Both the position numbers and the translations under genes were made by a program. Below, piece by piece: positions 1-9,744 of a DNA stretch of 23,900 nucleotides. The DNA is from Lojkania enalia (Eukaryota; Ascomycota; Dothideomycetes; Pleosporales), in contig ML986808.1 of NCBI GenBank assembly GCA_010094045.1, positions 9,239-33,138 of the forward strand, read 5' to 3'. Under the pieces are notes generated by a model that saw only the letters and a program-made list of their open reading frames with translations, ran no database searches and had not been told where the DNA came from. The first letter of the stretch is position 1, and the number at the start of each line of letters is the position of its first letter.

Positions 1-1124
1 TAGTAATTAATTATCTATCTAAATAAGCTATATCTATTTTCTACTATTATATAATTAACGTACAGGGAATAGCTAAATTATTTATTTAATAGATATACTA
101 TTTTAGCTATATATTTAAAACTATTATTTTAGATTAAGGACCTTAGTTTATATCTAGTTTTTAGTCTAAATTCTACTATATCTAAAGTATAAAAATTAAA
201 CTATCTACTACTTATTATAAAGAGACTAATAGATAGATAGAGATTATAAATAAGTATATTAATTAGAGATTGCGCTCTTTTATATCCTTCTACTAAAATA
301 ACTAGAGTTCTCTATTACCTATAATTAACTAAGTATAAGTAATTCTACCCTATATAACTATTAGAATATCCCTATATTAGATCCTATATAGATTTAAACC
401 CTATTAAAATTAAGATTAAAAATATTCTATTAATTCTATTACTATAATAGATAAATTAAATTGTAAAAATACTTTAGCTCTAGCAACTTATATATATATA
501 GTCTAGGAAACTATAAAGGCTAATATTAAGAAGGCTTAAAATTATATATAATCTATTATTAACTATTACTAGTAACTAATTAATTAATAGATTAGTAATA
601 TAGTCTACCTAAATACTAAGAATTTTATAGTCTAAAAACCGAGCCGAAAGTTATCTAATTAATAGGAGGGTCCTTTTAAAGTACTAGAATAGGTTAGAAA
701 CTTATACTATCTACAGCTACCCTTAAAATTAAGAATATATAATATCTTCGTACTAAACCTATTATATAAGAACTTTTAGGACCCTCTACTAGGGTAAGAA
801 GCTCTAAAACCACCTACTATCGCTATTAAAAGAGTAGAAGAATAGGAGGTTAAGGAAATACTAGCTAGTAAGCTATATTATAAGACCCTTAAATACCGTA
901 TAAAATAGGTAGGATATAATTCTAACCTAGTCTAGTATAAAGCTTTAAATTTTATAGGTTTACCTTATAAGCTAAAAGCTTTTTATAATAAGTATCTAAA
1001 TTAGCTAGAGCTTTTAAAAGCTCTAACTAAATAGATTAAGATATATAAAAATAGTATAGAGAATATAGATTATCTAGTAGATAATAATATATAAGAGTTA
1101 AATAGTAGATTTTAAAAAAATTAA
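1..1124 (+). pseudogene. Element D: pol 3' end (integrase core and chromodomain), RIP-inactivated
   Basis: This is the C-terminal part of a Ty3/Gypsy chromovirus polyprotein, whose integrase inserts the cDNA and whose chromodomain guides targeting to chromatin. It is read in the frame of codons starting at multiples of 3. Codons 132-158 give a degraded SDRGPQF motif with the second catalytic Asp kept (GAT at 132). Positions 201-245 give a relic of the STAYHPETDGQTE motif, read as YYKETN plus later residues, and keep the catalytic Glu (GAG at 240). The first Asp lies outside the window. About 840-990 encodes a chromodomain (EVKEILASKL, then KYR and VGY). Nearly all stops are TAA/TAG where Gln, Trp or Arg is expected. 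The frame probably ends at TAA 1122 (alternatively 1113). The upstream part of pol lies left of the window. The family is not the same as A/C or B. Confidence 0.85.
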
Positions 1125-1139
1125 AGTATAGGTCTAAAA

Positions 1140-1715
1140 TTACTCTTTTATAGAATCTAAAGGGTCTAATAGTAGGCTGTTAGATACCTCTCTAGTTCTC
1201 TTCTCCTCTACTCTCCTTCTTTTTTCTTCTCTTTAGACTCTCCTTAAACCTTTTCTACTTTATCTTTAACCGCCTAAAAGCGCTATAATATTAACTTAAA
1301 GGCTAAATACTAGAATCTCTAGAGCCGAAACCTAATAGAGTAATTTAGTACCCTAGTAGAATAAAACTACCTAGATACTAGCCGTAAGAAGACTATTTTT
1401 CTAACTTTTTACAACCTAGGCTATAAGTATTAGGCTGTAAGTAGACTCTAAAACAGCCTTAAAAGCTACCTTTTTATCCTCCTTATCTCCTACATATTAG
1501 ACTACTATCTATAGTTTAAGATAGCCCTAGAGGACTAGAAACTCCTTCTTATAGTAGGAGGGGATCTATAAGTACGTTAGTAGTAAGTACCCTACTAGTA
1601 TTAGATACAATTTATACGGGGTTATACTTTTTATTTTATAAGGTATAATACTCGTATTTTTTTAATTTTAAAGACTAAAAGGAAAATATTATATACTACC
1701 TACAGGTAAGCATAT
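1140..1715 (-). pseudogene. Element D: possible antisense reading frame next to the pol end
   Basis: On the minus strand, the frame ending at TAA 1142-1140 can be read back to about 1715 with fewer stops (about 16 in about 190 codons) than I count in a competing plus-strand frame. The predicted C-terminus is rich in Lys, Arg and Glu (for example REEKRRRVEEKR near 1190-1235) and could form a coiled coil. The frame converges on the pol stop with a gap of about 15 bp. Elements C and A carry an antisense frame in the same relative place, but I see no clear residue-by-residue match to it. In a RIP-mutated sequence this could be chance strand bias from the pyrimidine-rich tract at 1190-1250. I do not recognise a family. 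Confidence 0.3.
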
Positions 1716-2186
1716 ATATAGTTTAAAGGTAGATAATTTAGAAGATCTTTAAAGAGGCTTTAAAAGGTAGGCGGAGTAGTATATTAATTAATTTTTTCTA
1801 TAAGGTATTAGTAATACTTTAATAATTAATAGTTCTAGGGATATATAATAATATATATAGAGTAGAAGTTATTATTTAGTTAAGAAAGCTTAGTTAACAG
1901 TAACCTAATAATATACTAAGGCTAGTAAACGCTTATTACTATATACGACGAAATTATAATATTAATAAACCGTTATAATAGTAGTTACCAGCTGATATAT
2001 AGGTTAATTATACTTACTATAAAAACCTTACTTAATATTACGTTAATAAACGTATCTCTATAAGTAACCGTATATATTAGCTTTTACTAGTAAATACCTT
2101 CTTAAAGAAATTTCTTTATACTAGAACCTATTTATAATAGTCCTAATTCCCTCTCGAACCAGTATAGATAGGAACTATTAGTCTAT
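1716..2186. other. Element D: 3' non-coding zone before the LTR
   Basis: This stretch lies between the possible antisense frame and the polypurine tract of D. I see no recognisable protein motif. A plus-strand frame covering 1561-1996 looks mildly protein-like (for example KYYILPTGKHIYSLKVDNLE at 1681-1740, just before 1741), but its stop density is close to background. I treat it as unexplained internal sequence of D. Confidence 0.35.
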
Positions 2187-2200
2187 AAGAAGGGGGGTAG
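2187..2200 (+). promoter_or_regulatory. Element D: polypurine tract
   Basis: A purine run with six consecutive G (AAGAAGGGGGGTAG) sits directly before a TATAATAAT start that fits an LTR beginning with TG altered to TA by RIP. Such tracts prime plus-strand DNA synthesis in LTR retrotransposons. An alternative purine run (AGTAGGAGGGGA, 1553-1564) is weaker. Confidence 0.55.
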
Positions 2201-2430
2201 TATAATAATATAAAGAAATTGTTCTACGAAAAGCTTTATATATAACCTTATCCTAAAGCTTTTTACTTATCTTATTCTACCCTCGGTTCTACCTCTTTTC
2301 CCTTCTATATATAGTTGTATACTCCTTTATAAGTAGCTTAATAGTTCTTCTATATCCTTTCGTATAAGGCCTATAGGTGTTAATAGAATTTCTAGGTCCC
2401 TAATCCCTTATATACTCCTATATACCTCTA
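2201..2430 (+). repeat. Element D: 3' LTR (right end approximate)
   Basis: The sequence follows a strong polypurine tract, starts TA (TG before RIP), and contains a pyrimidine-rich stretch followed by CTATATATAG near 2305-2315 that could be a TATA box. From about 2433 rightward the sequence is recognisable as the pogo-like transposase of element E on the other strand, so the LTR must end shortly before. The other LTR is outside the window, so neither the end nor the target duplication can be fixed. Confidence 0.55.
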
Positions 2431-2671
2431 AGTAGATTTATACTATATTTAGACCTATTATCTTGCTTATACTATTATAAATTAAAACTAAGCGTATTAT
2501 TTATCTAGCTGTTCTTAAAGACTAAAATTTTCCAATCGTATAGTATATCTACTTTTTTATATTATATAGAGATATAGACGCGTTTTTTATAAATAATAAA
2601 TAGCAGGGTCGCGTATATAATAGTATAGATACTTTAGATAACTATAATCTACTCGTAATTATCTAGCTATA
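2431..2671 (-). pseudogene. Element E: pogo/Fot1-like transposase, middle part (left of element C)
   Basis: Read on the minus strand, this continues the transposase from 23137-23876 after the C insertion is removed. Near 2640-2660 it gives NYE followed by a degraded Trp codon and then VI, matching the NREWVTVI segment of Fot1-like transposases. Further on it gives FIIYKKRVYIS, then DWKILVFKNS and INNTL, matching the family's PPFIIYKGRVH, DWKISVSENGWT and NNALG stretches. The match stops after an HFDKH-like segment near 2440-2470, just before the expected LLILDGHESH catalytic block. That break is where element D begins. The enzyme was a cut-and-paste DDE transposase acting in the nucleus; here it is inactive. 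Confidence 0.8.
2667..2671. repeat. Target site duplication of element C, left copy (CTATA)
   Basis: CTATA lies directly outside the left LTR of C and is repeated exactly at 23132-23136 beyond the right LTR. Five base pairs is the usual duplication for Ty3/Gypsy integrases. Confidence 0.9.
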
Positions 2672-3211
2672 TATTACTAACCTATATACTACTAGTATAT
2701 ATAATAACTACTATTATAGTTGTATACACACCAGGGCCTTATTTATATTAGATTAGTTAGAGGTAGTAGCTTTAGTAAAGAGAGAGTATTAGATTCGCCG
2801 GTTTTTTAAATATAATAAGTATATTTAGAAGTCTAATAGAGTAATAAGATAAATCTGCGAGAATAACTATATAGGACCTAATCTACTAAAGAGATCTTCT
2901 ATCTTATATAGTTAGGTTTAAGACTACTAAACCTTAGCTTATTAAGTCTATTAGATCTGTTAGGTCTAACCTACTATATCTAACACTTCTACTATTATTA
3001 TATATATAGGTTGTACTATACTTTATTATCTAACTAATTATCTCCCTAGTTTCTACAGTCCTACTACTTACTATCTAATAACTAGTCCTTAATATACTTC
3101 TATCTATTATTACCTTATTAGTTCTTATCTAAATCGACCTATATAGTAGCTAATATTAGATTAAGCTCTAACTATAGAGGTAGTACCTCTTAGTATTCTA
3201 TATTTATAATA
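2672..3211 (-). repeat. Element C: 3' LTR (540 bp)
   Basis: It is nearly identical to 22592-23131 and, in reverse complement, to both LTRs of element A. On the minus strand it begins TATTATAAATA (TG to TA) and ends TTAGTAATA. It is flanked inside by a polypurine tract and outside by CTATA. Confidence 0.95.
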
Positions 3212-3232
3212 CCTACTCCCCTCTTTATAGGT
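3212..3232 (-). promoter_or_regulatory. Element C: polypurine tract
   Basis: On the minus strand the sequence just before the LTR reads CTATAAAGAGGGGAGTAGG, the counterpart of CTATAAAAGGGGAAGCGGG in element A. It is the expected primer site for plus-strand DNA synthesis. Confidence 0.75.
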
Positions 3233-3334
3233 TTATCCTAAAGCTTTCTAATCTATTATTTTACCTATTCTATCTAGGTATAGTACTCTACTATCTCTAG
3301 CAACTTATTCCAGCTTCTAATATATTCTATATAG

Positions 3335-4006
3335 GTGTACTATAGTATTATATCTATATTTTTCTATTCTAGGGTTAGTACTTTATATATTCCGGTGGGT
3401 CCTACTTAACTTGTAAGTATAGCTCTATTCTTCTTCCTTTTTTTCTTCTACTATACTAAAAGTTTAACGCGAAAATACTTCTACCTACAACTATTATACT
3501 AGTTACTTAATTCTTTCTCTAGGCGTTATAATAGATCCGTCTTACTATTGTTTAAACTATTAGTCTATAAACTGCAACTATTATAGTAATACTACTCTTT
3601 CTTCTATATATAGAGAATACCTTTCTTAGAGTCTATCCTGCAATCTTTCTTTAACTAAGAGTACCTTTACTGTTTCTTAGCGAATATATTAAAGGTTTAT
3701 AAGAAGTCTACTTCTATCTATTAAGATTTTATAGCTGCTAAGAAAGAGAAGATTTGTTATTTTAAGGAATCTGCGTGTTACTATTAGACGGTTCTTTCTC
3801 ACCTAGAATATACTAAGAAATACGTCTATTCTCTAGAGGAGTATAGTTTAGATCTTAGGAAATAAGAGGTAAAGTCGATAGAAGAGTAAGAGAAGTTGGA
3901 GGAAGAGAAGAGGAGGTCTGCTAGATCCGAGATACTCTCTACTATTACTTCGAGTTCTGTATAAGAGGCTCCTTCTATATTACTACTACTATTACTTTCT
4001 AACTAA
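3335..4006 (+). pseudogene. Element C: conserved antisense reading frame between pol and 3' LTR
   Basis: This frame runs opposite to C's own gag and pol. It spans about 224 codons without a frameshift and has about 11 internal TAA/TAG, well below background for this region. Predicted features in order: a hydrophobic, Phe-rich stretch (about residues 15-40, encoded partly by a TTC-rich run), a basic section (RRYNRS at 3521), and a Lys/Glu-rich C-terminal half (for example DFIAAKKEKI, SLEEYSLDLRK, EKLEEEKRR) likely to form a coiled coil. The same frame exists in element A at 15970-15301 with only a 3-bp and a 1-bp length difference. It stops at TAA 4004-4006, 7 bp from the pol stop on the other strand. 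The frame could extend upstream to about 3242. I do not recognise a family; it may be an accessory protein of the element or a domesticated insert. Confidence 0.6.
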
Positions 4007-4013
4007 GCTTTAC

Positions 4014-5257
4014 TTAATAACCTATTATTCTAGCCTTCTAGTAAAACTCCTTTAGCTTTATAGTATAGTTAGTTAGGTTTTATACTAGTTCCTATAAACT
4101 TTCCTCTTATAAGTATCTTTTCTACTTTACTAGATACTTCTACTAACGTCTAAACTGCTTTCTTACTAGTATATATTCTATTTTATATTCTTATTCTAGT
4201 TCTATATTAATAGTTTCTTATAGTAGTATATCGTCTAGCGCTAGTTCTAGTTTTAACTTATAAAATACCGGGTATACTTTTATATTATTTAGTAGCTTTA
4301 ATTTAAAATTTATAGGTCTAATCTATTCTTTAATTAGAAATAGTCTTATTCTTTTATAATCTAACTTTTTTATAGGTCTCTTAGTCTTTAAGTTTTTTAT
4401 TAATAAGAAAACTTTACCCCCCTTTTTAAAGGTTAGTCTCTTAATCCTTAATTTATTAGCCTATTCTACTATTCTAAAATTTCTTAACTGAATCTTTTCC
4501 TTAAGTTAATTATAGACTTCCTTTATTTCTTTAGCTTTCTAGTCTACTAGTAGAACTAGAGATTCTTTCTCGTTCTATTCCTAATATATAATAGCTTTCT
4601 ATTTATAGTTAGCTTTAAAGGGTATAGTCCCTATAGTACTCTAGATTATTCTATTATAGGCTATTTATACTATAAGTAATAGTTTAATCTAATTATTTTA
4701 TTATTTATTAATATATATTCTTAAATATATTTCTAGATTCTAATTAACTTATTCTATCTAGCCGTCTATCTGTAGGTAGAAACTAGTAGATATCTATTAT
4801 TAGATTCCTATCTTCTCTATCTATCCTTACTAGTATTTAGATATAAACAACTTATTTCTATCTAAGGTAATATATTTTAAAACTTTATACTCTATAAATA
4901 CTATATATAATAACTTATACGTTAGTTTAGGTGCTATTATTATCTTTAATACTAGTTTAAAGTACGTATATTTTATTAACTAATCTACTACGTTTATAAT
5001 TATATTATATCTTCTTTTTAGCCCTAGTTCTATTAATTCTAGTAGTTTAGTTATAAAATCGATTATAATCTATTCCTATAGTCTTTTAAGTACTTCTAAT
5101 AGCTATAAGAATTTATAAGACTTATATCTCGTAGTTTTATTCTTCCCGTATTTTAAGTACTTATAGAGTATATCTTATACTTTTCTCCTTGCGTTAGTAA
5201 GGGTAAAACTTTTCCTTAGCCTTTACTCTATTTCTACTACTCTTAAATATCCCTATT
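4014..5257 (-). pseudogene. Element C: pol 3' segment (integrase core to chromodomain)
   Basis: This is the C-terminal part of C's polyprotein, colinear with element A 14050-15293. It includes the integrase catalytic core and the C-terminal chromodomain. The pol stop is the TAA read at 4016-4014 on the minus strand. The piece begins at the CTATT target duplication made by B, inside the region between the integrase zinc-binding domain and the catalytic core; the rest of pol continues at 18243 and beyond. TAA/TAG triplets replace Gln/Trp/Arg codons throughout. Confidence 0.85.
5253..5257. repeat. Target site duplication of element B, left copy (CTATT)
   Basis: CTATT directly precedes the 5' LTR of B and recurs at 18238-18242 directly after the 3' LTR. 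The undisturbed site is seen as AATAG at 14050-14054 in the related element A, which confirms the exact insertion point. Confidence 0.92.
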
Positions 5258-5459
5258 TATAAAGGTCCCGGCTTATAGCTTAGTCCTATTCCTGCGATAC
5301 TATAATAGCAGTTACTCTTATATAACCCTATATCTACCTAGACTAAAGTAAGCGAATAATATATATCTTACTACTATATACCTTCTCTTCTCTTTCTCTA
5401 GCTTTAATAATAATAGATTCTTATTATATTTAATCCTATTATGTCCTCAAACCTTCTTA
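5258..5459 (+). repeat. Element B: 5' LTR (202 bp)
   Basis: It matches 18036-18237 over its full length, with mostly transition differences. It begins TATAAAGG (TG to TA) and ends TTA (CA to TA). A pyrimidine-rich block near 5385-5400 is followed by an AT-rich stretch. I cannot identify the primer-binding tRNA from the following bases. Confidence 0.92.
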
Positions 5460-5480
5460 ATTTGTTAAAGCTTATACTGC

Positions 5481-6716
5481 ACTAGATTCTATCTTAACTA
5501 CTAAGTAGACCTACTACTATACGAAGTTATAGATTAAAACGGACTAATAGAACAAGGATTTAATATAGTAACTATACAGAGATAGTTCGCTAAAATAGCA
5601 GCTAGGCTGGAATACCTAGAGAAAGAAAAGCAGTAATAGTAACTTAAAAGAACAAGCCTTTATTAGAAGCTTAAAGAGTAACTAAATAAGTATTCAGCCT
5701 TTAAAGGGAGCGTTTTACTAATTATACTATTAATAACTACTAAGCCTATTCGTATAAAAGCTATATTTAATAAGTTAGACAAGTTCTAAGAAGACTGTAA
5801 AGTATACCCTATTTGGAAAAGTAGTATAAAGATTAAAATCTGTATCAACAGTTTATTTATAAGCTTAATAGATACGACGGTAGTAGCCTATATAATATTA
5901 TTTTATAAGAGCGACGCTAGAATATACTTTTAGTCGTATGAAAAATATATTATTATAGGTACCCTTACTTATAATAAATTCTAGACAATTATAGACATAT
6001 AATATAATAACCCCTACTATTAGAAATAAGCTAGAATTGAGTTTAAAAACCTAAAATAAGGTAATAAGACTTTTATTAAGTTCCTAGTCGAGTATAATTG
6101 TCTCTCTATAGAAGTATTATATAACTCTCACCTAGACTAAGTTAAGATATAAGATCTAGAAGAGAAGATTTATCCTAAACTCCGCTAATTAACAATTAGT
6201 AGTATTAGTAAAGAAGACTTTATATTATACGCGATTTTTATATAGAAACTTTATATTCTTAATAACCGTTTTAAAGTAGCTAAACTTAATAGTACTTTTA
6301 TATAGTTCTTTAGTAGGGGGAAGACTAGTTAGATAAGGGACAGCTAGAGATAGCTATTTACGCTGCTCCCGCAACTACAACTATTAACTACTATTAATAA
6401 TACTATAGACTAGATGCTAACAGCTAATTATAGACTCGTACAGCGTTTAGATATAAGGCCTTAGCTACTAGAAAAGATAAGAAATATTATTAAGAAAGAA
6501 CTAAAGGCTTAAAAATAATAGAATATCTATTTTACTTATAGAAATAGGGGTTACTTTACTTAAAGCTGCTACTATACTCCGTCTAGGAGTAGTATATAGT
6601 TTAATTAGGCTTATATAATACCGCTAGAGCCTATTTAATATAATAAGAAATATAGAGATATAGCCTAAACTAATAGGACGGGAAAAGTATTACTCTAAAT
6701 AGAAGTTGGTGTTTAA
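5481..6716 (+). pseudogene. Element B: gag relic with CCHC zinc knuckle
   Basis: Gag forms the capsid-like particle that packages element RNA. The frame uses codons starting at multiples of 3. An N-terminal helical stretch (FAKIAARLEYLEKEKQ at about 5586-5633) is followed by the retrotransposon gag domain. That domain contains FKNLK followed by GNKTFIKFLVEYN at about 6040-6100, matching the family's RQGNKTFIDFYAEFN-type block. A zinc knuckle of form C-X2-C-X4-H-X4-C lies at 6528-6569; the first two Cys and the His are changed to Tyr (TGT to TAT, CAC to TAC) and the last Cys (TGC) is kept. The start codon is lost, so the start is approximate. The frame ends near TAA 6714. Pol follows in the -1 frame. 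Confidence 0.8.
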
Positions 6717-9164
6717 AGCTATAAAAAGGGTAGGTAAATAAGTAAATACTAGATAAATTTAATCGATTTTAGATAATTAGTATTCTATTTATAACCTCTA
6801 TACTACTTAATAATATTTTTAGCCTTCTTACCTTAATAGATAATAGCTGTAACTTATATATAATAGTTAAGAAAAGGATTATATAAAAGGCTGGACTAGA
6901 ATACTTCTACCTCCTAATACTATTAACAGCCTTATTATTTAGCAACTTCTCGGCTAGAATTATTAAGAAGGTAACTATTATTAACTTACTAGATATAGGT
7001 GAGAGTTAGGTAAGTCTAGGTCGGGTATTTACTTATATAGTCCTAAGGATAGAAGGAGATTATAGTATAATCTTAGGATGCTTATAGAGGTAAAGTAAGA
7101 ATATAATTATTAACCTAAAAATAGAAATCCTATATATTTATAGAATAGAGGTAATTGTATAAAACTAAGAGCTTTAGAAGTAGTAATATACGGCTAATAT
7201 TACCTAAGTCTTAGTATATACTTTCTCTACTATAGTAAAATACTATAAGAGACGCTTGTAAAATTTCCTTACTAAGCTACCCCGCATCTTTACTATTAGT
7301 ATAGCCGATATTTAGAAGGCTCTAGAAAATAAGCTAAAAATAGACCCTTATACGAAACTCTCTAAAGAATATATATAGTAGCTCTATACCTTTAATTAAT
7401 AGAAAGCTAATAAGCTACTGCTTTTAAGACTAGAAGTAGACTATATAATCGAGTTGGAAGGGAAAGATAGAAGCCCTTTAAAAATCCCCTCAAGTCCTTT
7501 ATATAGAATGTTATAGGAGATACTTCTTATCTTTTAGAAGACCCTAATAAAGCTCCTTAATAAAAGATTTATTTAGGTTAGTAACTCTCTAACTATAGTA
7601 CTAGTCCTGTTTATATAAAAACTAGAGGGTAGCTTCTACTTTTATATTAACTACCGCGCCTTAAACGCTATTATATAGAAAAACTACTACTCTCTACCTC
7701 TAATCTAAGAAATACTAAATTAAATTAGTTAAGCTAAGTAGTTTACAAAACTTAATATTATTACTATATTTAATAAGATCCGAATTAAAGAAGAAGATAA
7801 GTAGAAAATAGTATTTACAACCTGCTATAGTTTATATAAGTAGCTAGTTATACTCTTTAGCCTTATAAATGCTCTAAGTACCTTCTAATAATATATTAAT
7901 CGTATAATCTAGAAGTATTTAAGCGACTTTATCTTAGTATACTTAGATAATATTCTTATATATATAAACGGCTCTCTATAAGACTATTAGTATTATGTTA
8001 AAGTAATCCTTTAAAAGCTAATAGATGCTAGCCTCTAACTTAATATTAATAAGTATAAATTTAAAGTCCGTATAATAAAATATTTTAGCTTTATTATTAA
8101 TACGGAAAAAGATATCTAAATAAACTTATAGAAAGTTAAAGTAATCTAAAACTAAAAAGTACCTATATTAGTTTATAGTATATAGAGCTTTTTAGGCTTT
8201 ATAAACTTCTATTACCAGTTTATTAAAGAATTTTCTAAAATAGTTACTCTACTAATAGCTCTTACCTAAAGAAAATAAGAGAAGAAATAGTTTTAACTCG
8301 ATAATCAGGCATTTACTACCTTTAATTACCTAAAGTAATACTTTATATAAGTGTTAGTATTAGCCTAATATAATTCTAAAAGGAAAATGATTCTAGAGTA
8401 TAATACTTCTAGCTAGTATACTAGAAGTACGTTTTTATAATATAATAATAAAAGAGTTTTATAACCTATTACTTTTATATTAAAGCGAATGCTTCTTATA
8501 GAATATAACTACCTAATCTATAATAAGGAATTACTAGTAGTTATATAATACCTTAAGAAATAGAAGAAGTCTTTAAAACTACTTATATACTTTATAATTC
8601 GTATAGATTATTATAACCTAAAATACTTTACTAAGATATAGAAGTTCTTTAAGTACTAGGCGAGGTAGATAATATTTCTTACCCAGTTTAACTTCTAGTT
8701 TAAATATAAGCTGGGTAAGCTTAATATCTTAGCTAATACTCTCTTATATTATAATTAGGATCTCTTAAAAAAAGCTGACGATAAGTAGATCTAAAGAAAG
8801 ATTAGCTAACTCTTTAGACCGTCTAATTTTAAGAATAGGGTTTATATAGCTTCTATATAAACTAGAAACTAGCATACTAAAGATACTCCTAATAATTAGG
8901 TAGAAGTAGTTGCCTTGAAAGACTCTATATTAGGGGAGGAATCTATAGATAAAGGGGAATCTATAACTAAGATATTATACGAGGAGTAGTAAATACTAAT
9001 AGAGACCTTATAGCAAGATACCTAAGAAAAAGATAAGACGTATACTATACTTTTCTATACTACTAAAATAGGGGAGAGAATACTTCTAGAAACTCTCTAT
9101 TACCTTAGAATTAGCTTATCTAACCTCTTAGTCCTAGGAGATAGATTAATATAGAGAGAACGCG
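6701..9164 (+). pseudogene. Element B: pol 5' segment (protease, reverse transcriptase, RNase H)
   Basis: The frame is codons with start position 2 modulo 3, i.e. -1 relative to gag. Protease: TLIDNSCN at about 6830-6853, where the catalytic D-S/T-G triad reads D-N-S (the Asp at 6839 survives). Reverse transcriptase: RFIQVSNSLT and then INYRALNAII near 7565-7670, followed by YLDN at 7940-7951, in which the second Asp of the YxDD active site has become Asn. RNase H and the connection region fill about 8250-9150. The frame is interrupted by element A at 9165 and resumes at 16638. The Asp-to-Asn change alone would abolish polymerase activity. Confidence 0.85.
9160..9164. repeat. Target site duplication of element A, left copy (ACGCG)
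   Basis: ACGCG directly precedes the 5' LTR of A and recurs at 16633-16637. It contains no CpA, which may explain why both copies are unaltered. Confidence 0.93.
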
Positions 9165-9703
9165 TGTTATAAATATAAAATACTAAGAGGTACCGCCTCT
9201 ATAGCTAGAGCTTAATCTAATATTAGCTACTATAGAGGTTAACTCGGACGAGGACTGATAGAGTAATAACAGGCAGAAGCATGTTAGGGACTAGTTATTA
9301 GACAGTAAGTAGTAGGATTGTAAGAACTGGGGAGATAATTAGTTAGACGATAAAGCATGGTACAACCTATATATATAACTATAGCAGAAGTATTAGGTAT
9401 AGCAGGATAGACCTGACAGACCTGACAGACCTAATAAGCTAGGCTTAGCGGTCTTAGACTTAACTATATAAGAAGGGAAATCTTCTTATAAGATTAAATC
9501 CTTTATAGTTATTCTCGTAGATTTATCTCGTTACTCTATTAAACTTCTAAATATACTTGTTACATTCGAAGAACCGGCGAACCTAATACTCTCTTATTAC
9601 TAAAGCTACTACATCTAACTAATTTAATATAAATAAGGCCCTAGCGCGCGTACAACTGCAATAGTAGTTATTATATATACTAGCAGTTTTTAGGTTAGTA
9701 ATA
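9165..9703 (+). repeat. Element A: 5' LTR (539 bp)
   Basis: It matches 16094-16632 base for base in length. It starts TGTTATAAATA, retaining the canonical TG that the 3' LTR has lost, and ends TTAGTAATA. It carries a short tandem repeat of AGACCTGAC at about 9409-9433. The promoter should lie here, but I cannot place a start site. Confidence 0.95.
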
Positions 9704-9724
9704 TAATAACTACCTAATGTTAAG
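9704..9724 (+). promoter_or_regulatory. Element A: probable primer-binding site region
   Basis: The tRNA primer site is expected immediately after the 5' LTR. The sequence TAATAACTACCTAATGTT is shared with element C on the minus strand (next to 22591) as TAATAACTATCTAATATT. RIP has changed it too much to name the tRNA. Confidence 0.35.
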
Positions 9725-9744
9725 AGAATAAGAACTATCTAAAG

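Noticed and set aside
1553..1580. Purine run AGTAGGAGGGGA as the start of D's 3' LTR
   Set aside because: The G-run at 2187-2200 is stronger, is followed by a TA start, and gives an LTR length near 230 bp, close to B's. An LTR from 1567 to about 2430 would have to contain that second polypurine tract.
1600..2200. A Ty1/Copia RNase H end upstream of the G-run
   Set aside because: No convincing KHIDVRYHF-type or active-site block could be read; the upstream integrase and chromodomain clearly belong to Ty3/Gypsy.
5258..5460. A different start of B's LTRs a few bases upstream with a TGTTATAAAGG-type end
   Set aside because: The two copies disagree at those bases, whereas the 202-bp boundaries give a perfect CTATT duplication that is also confirmed by the uninterrupted site in element A.
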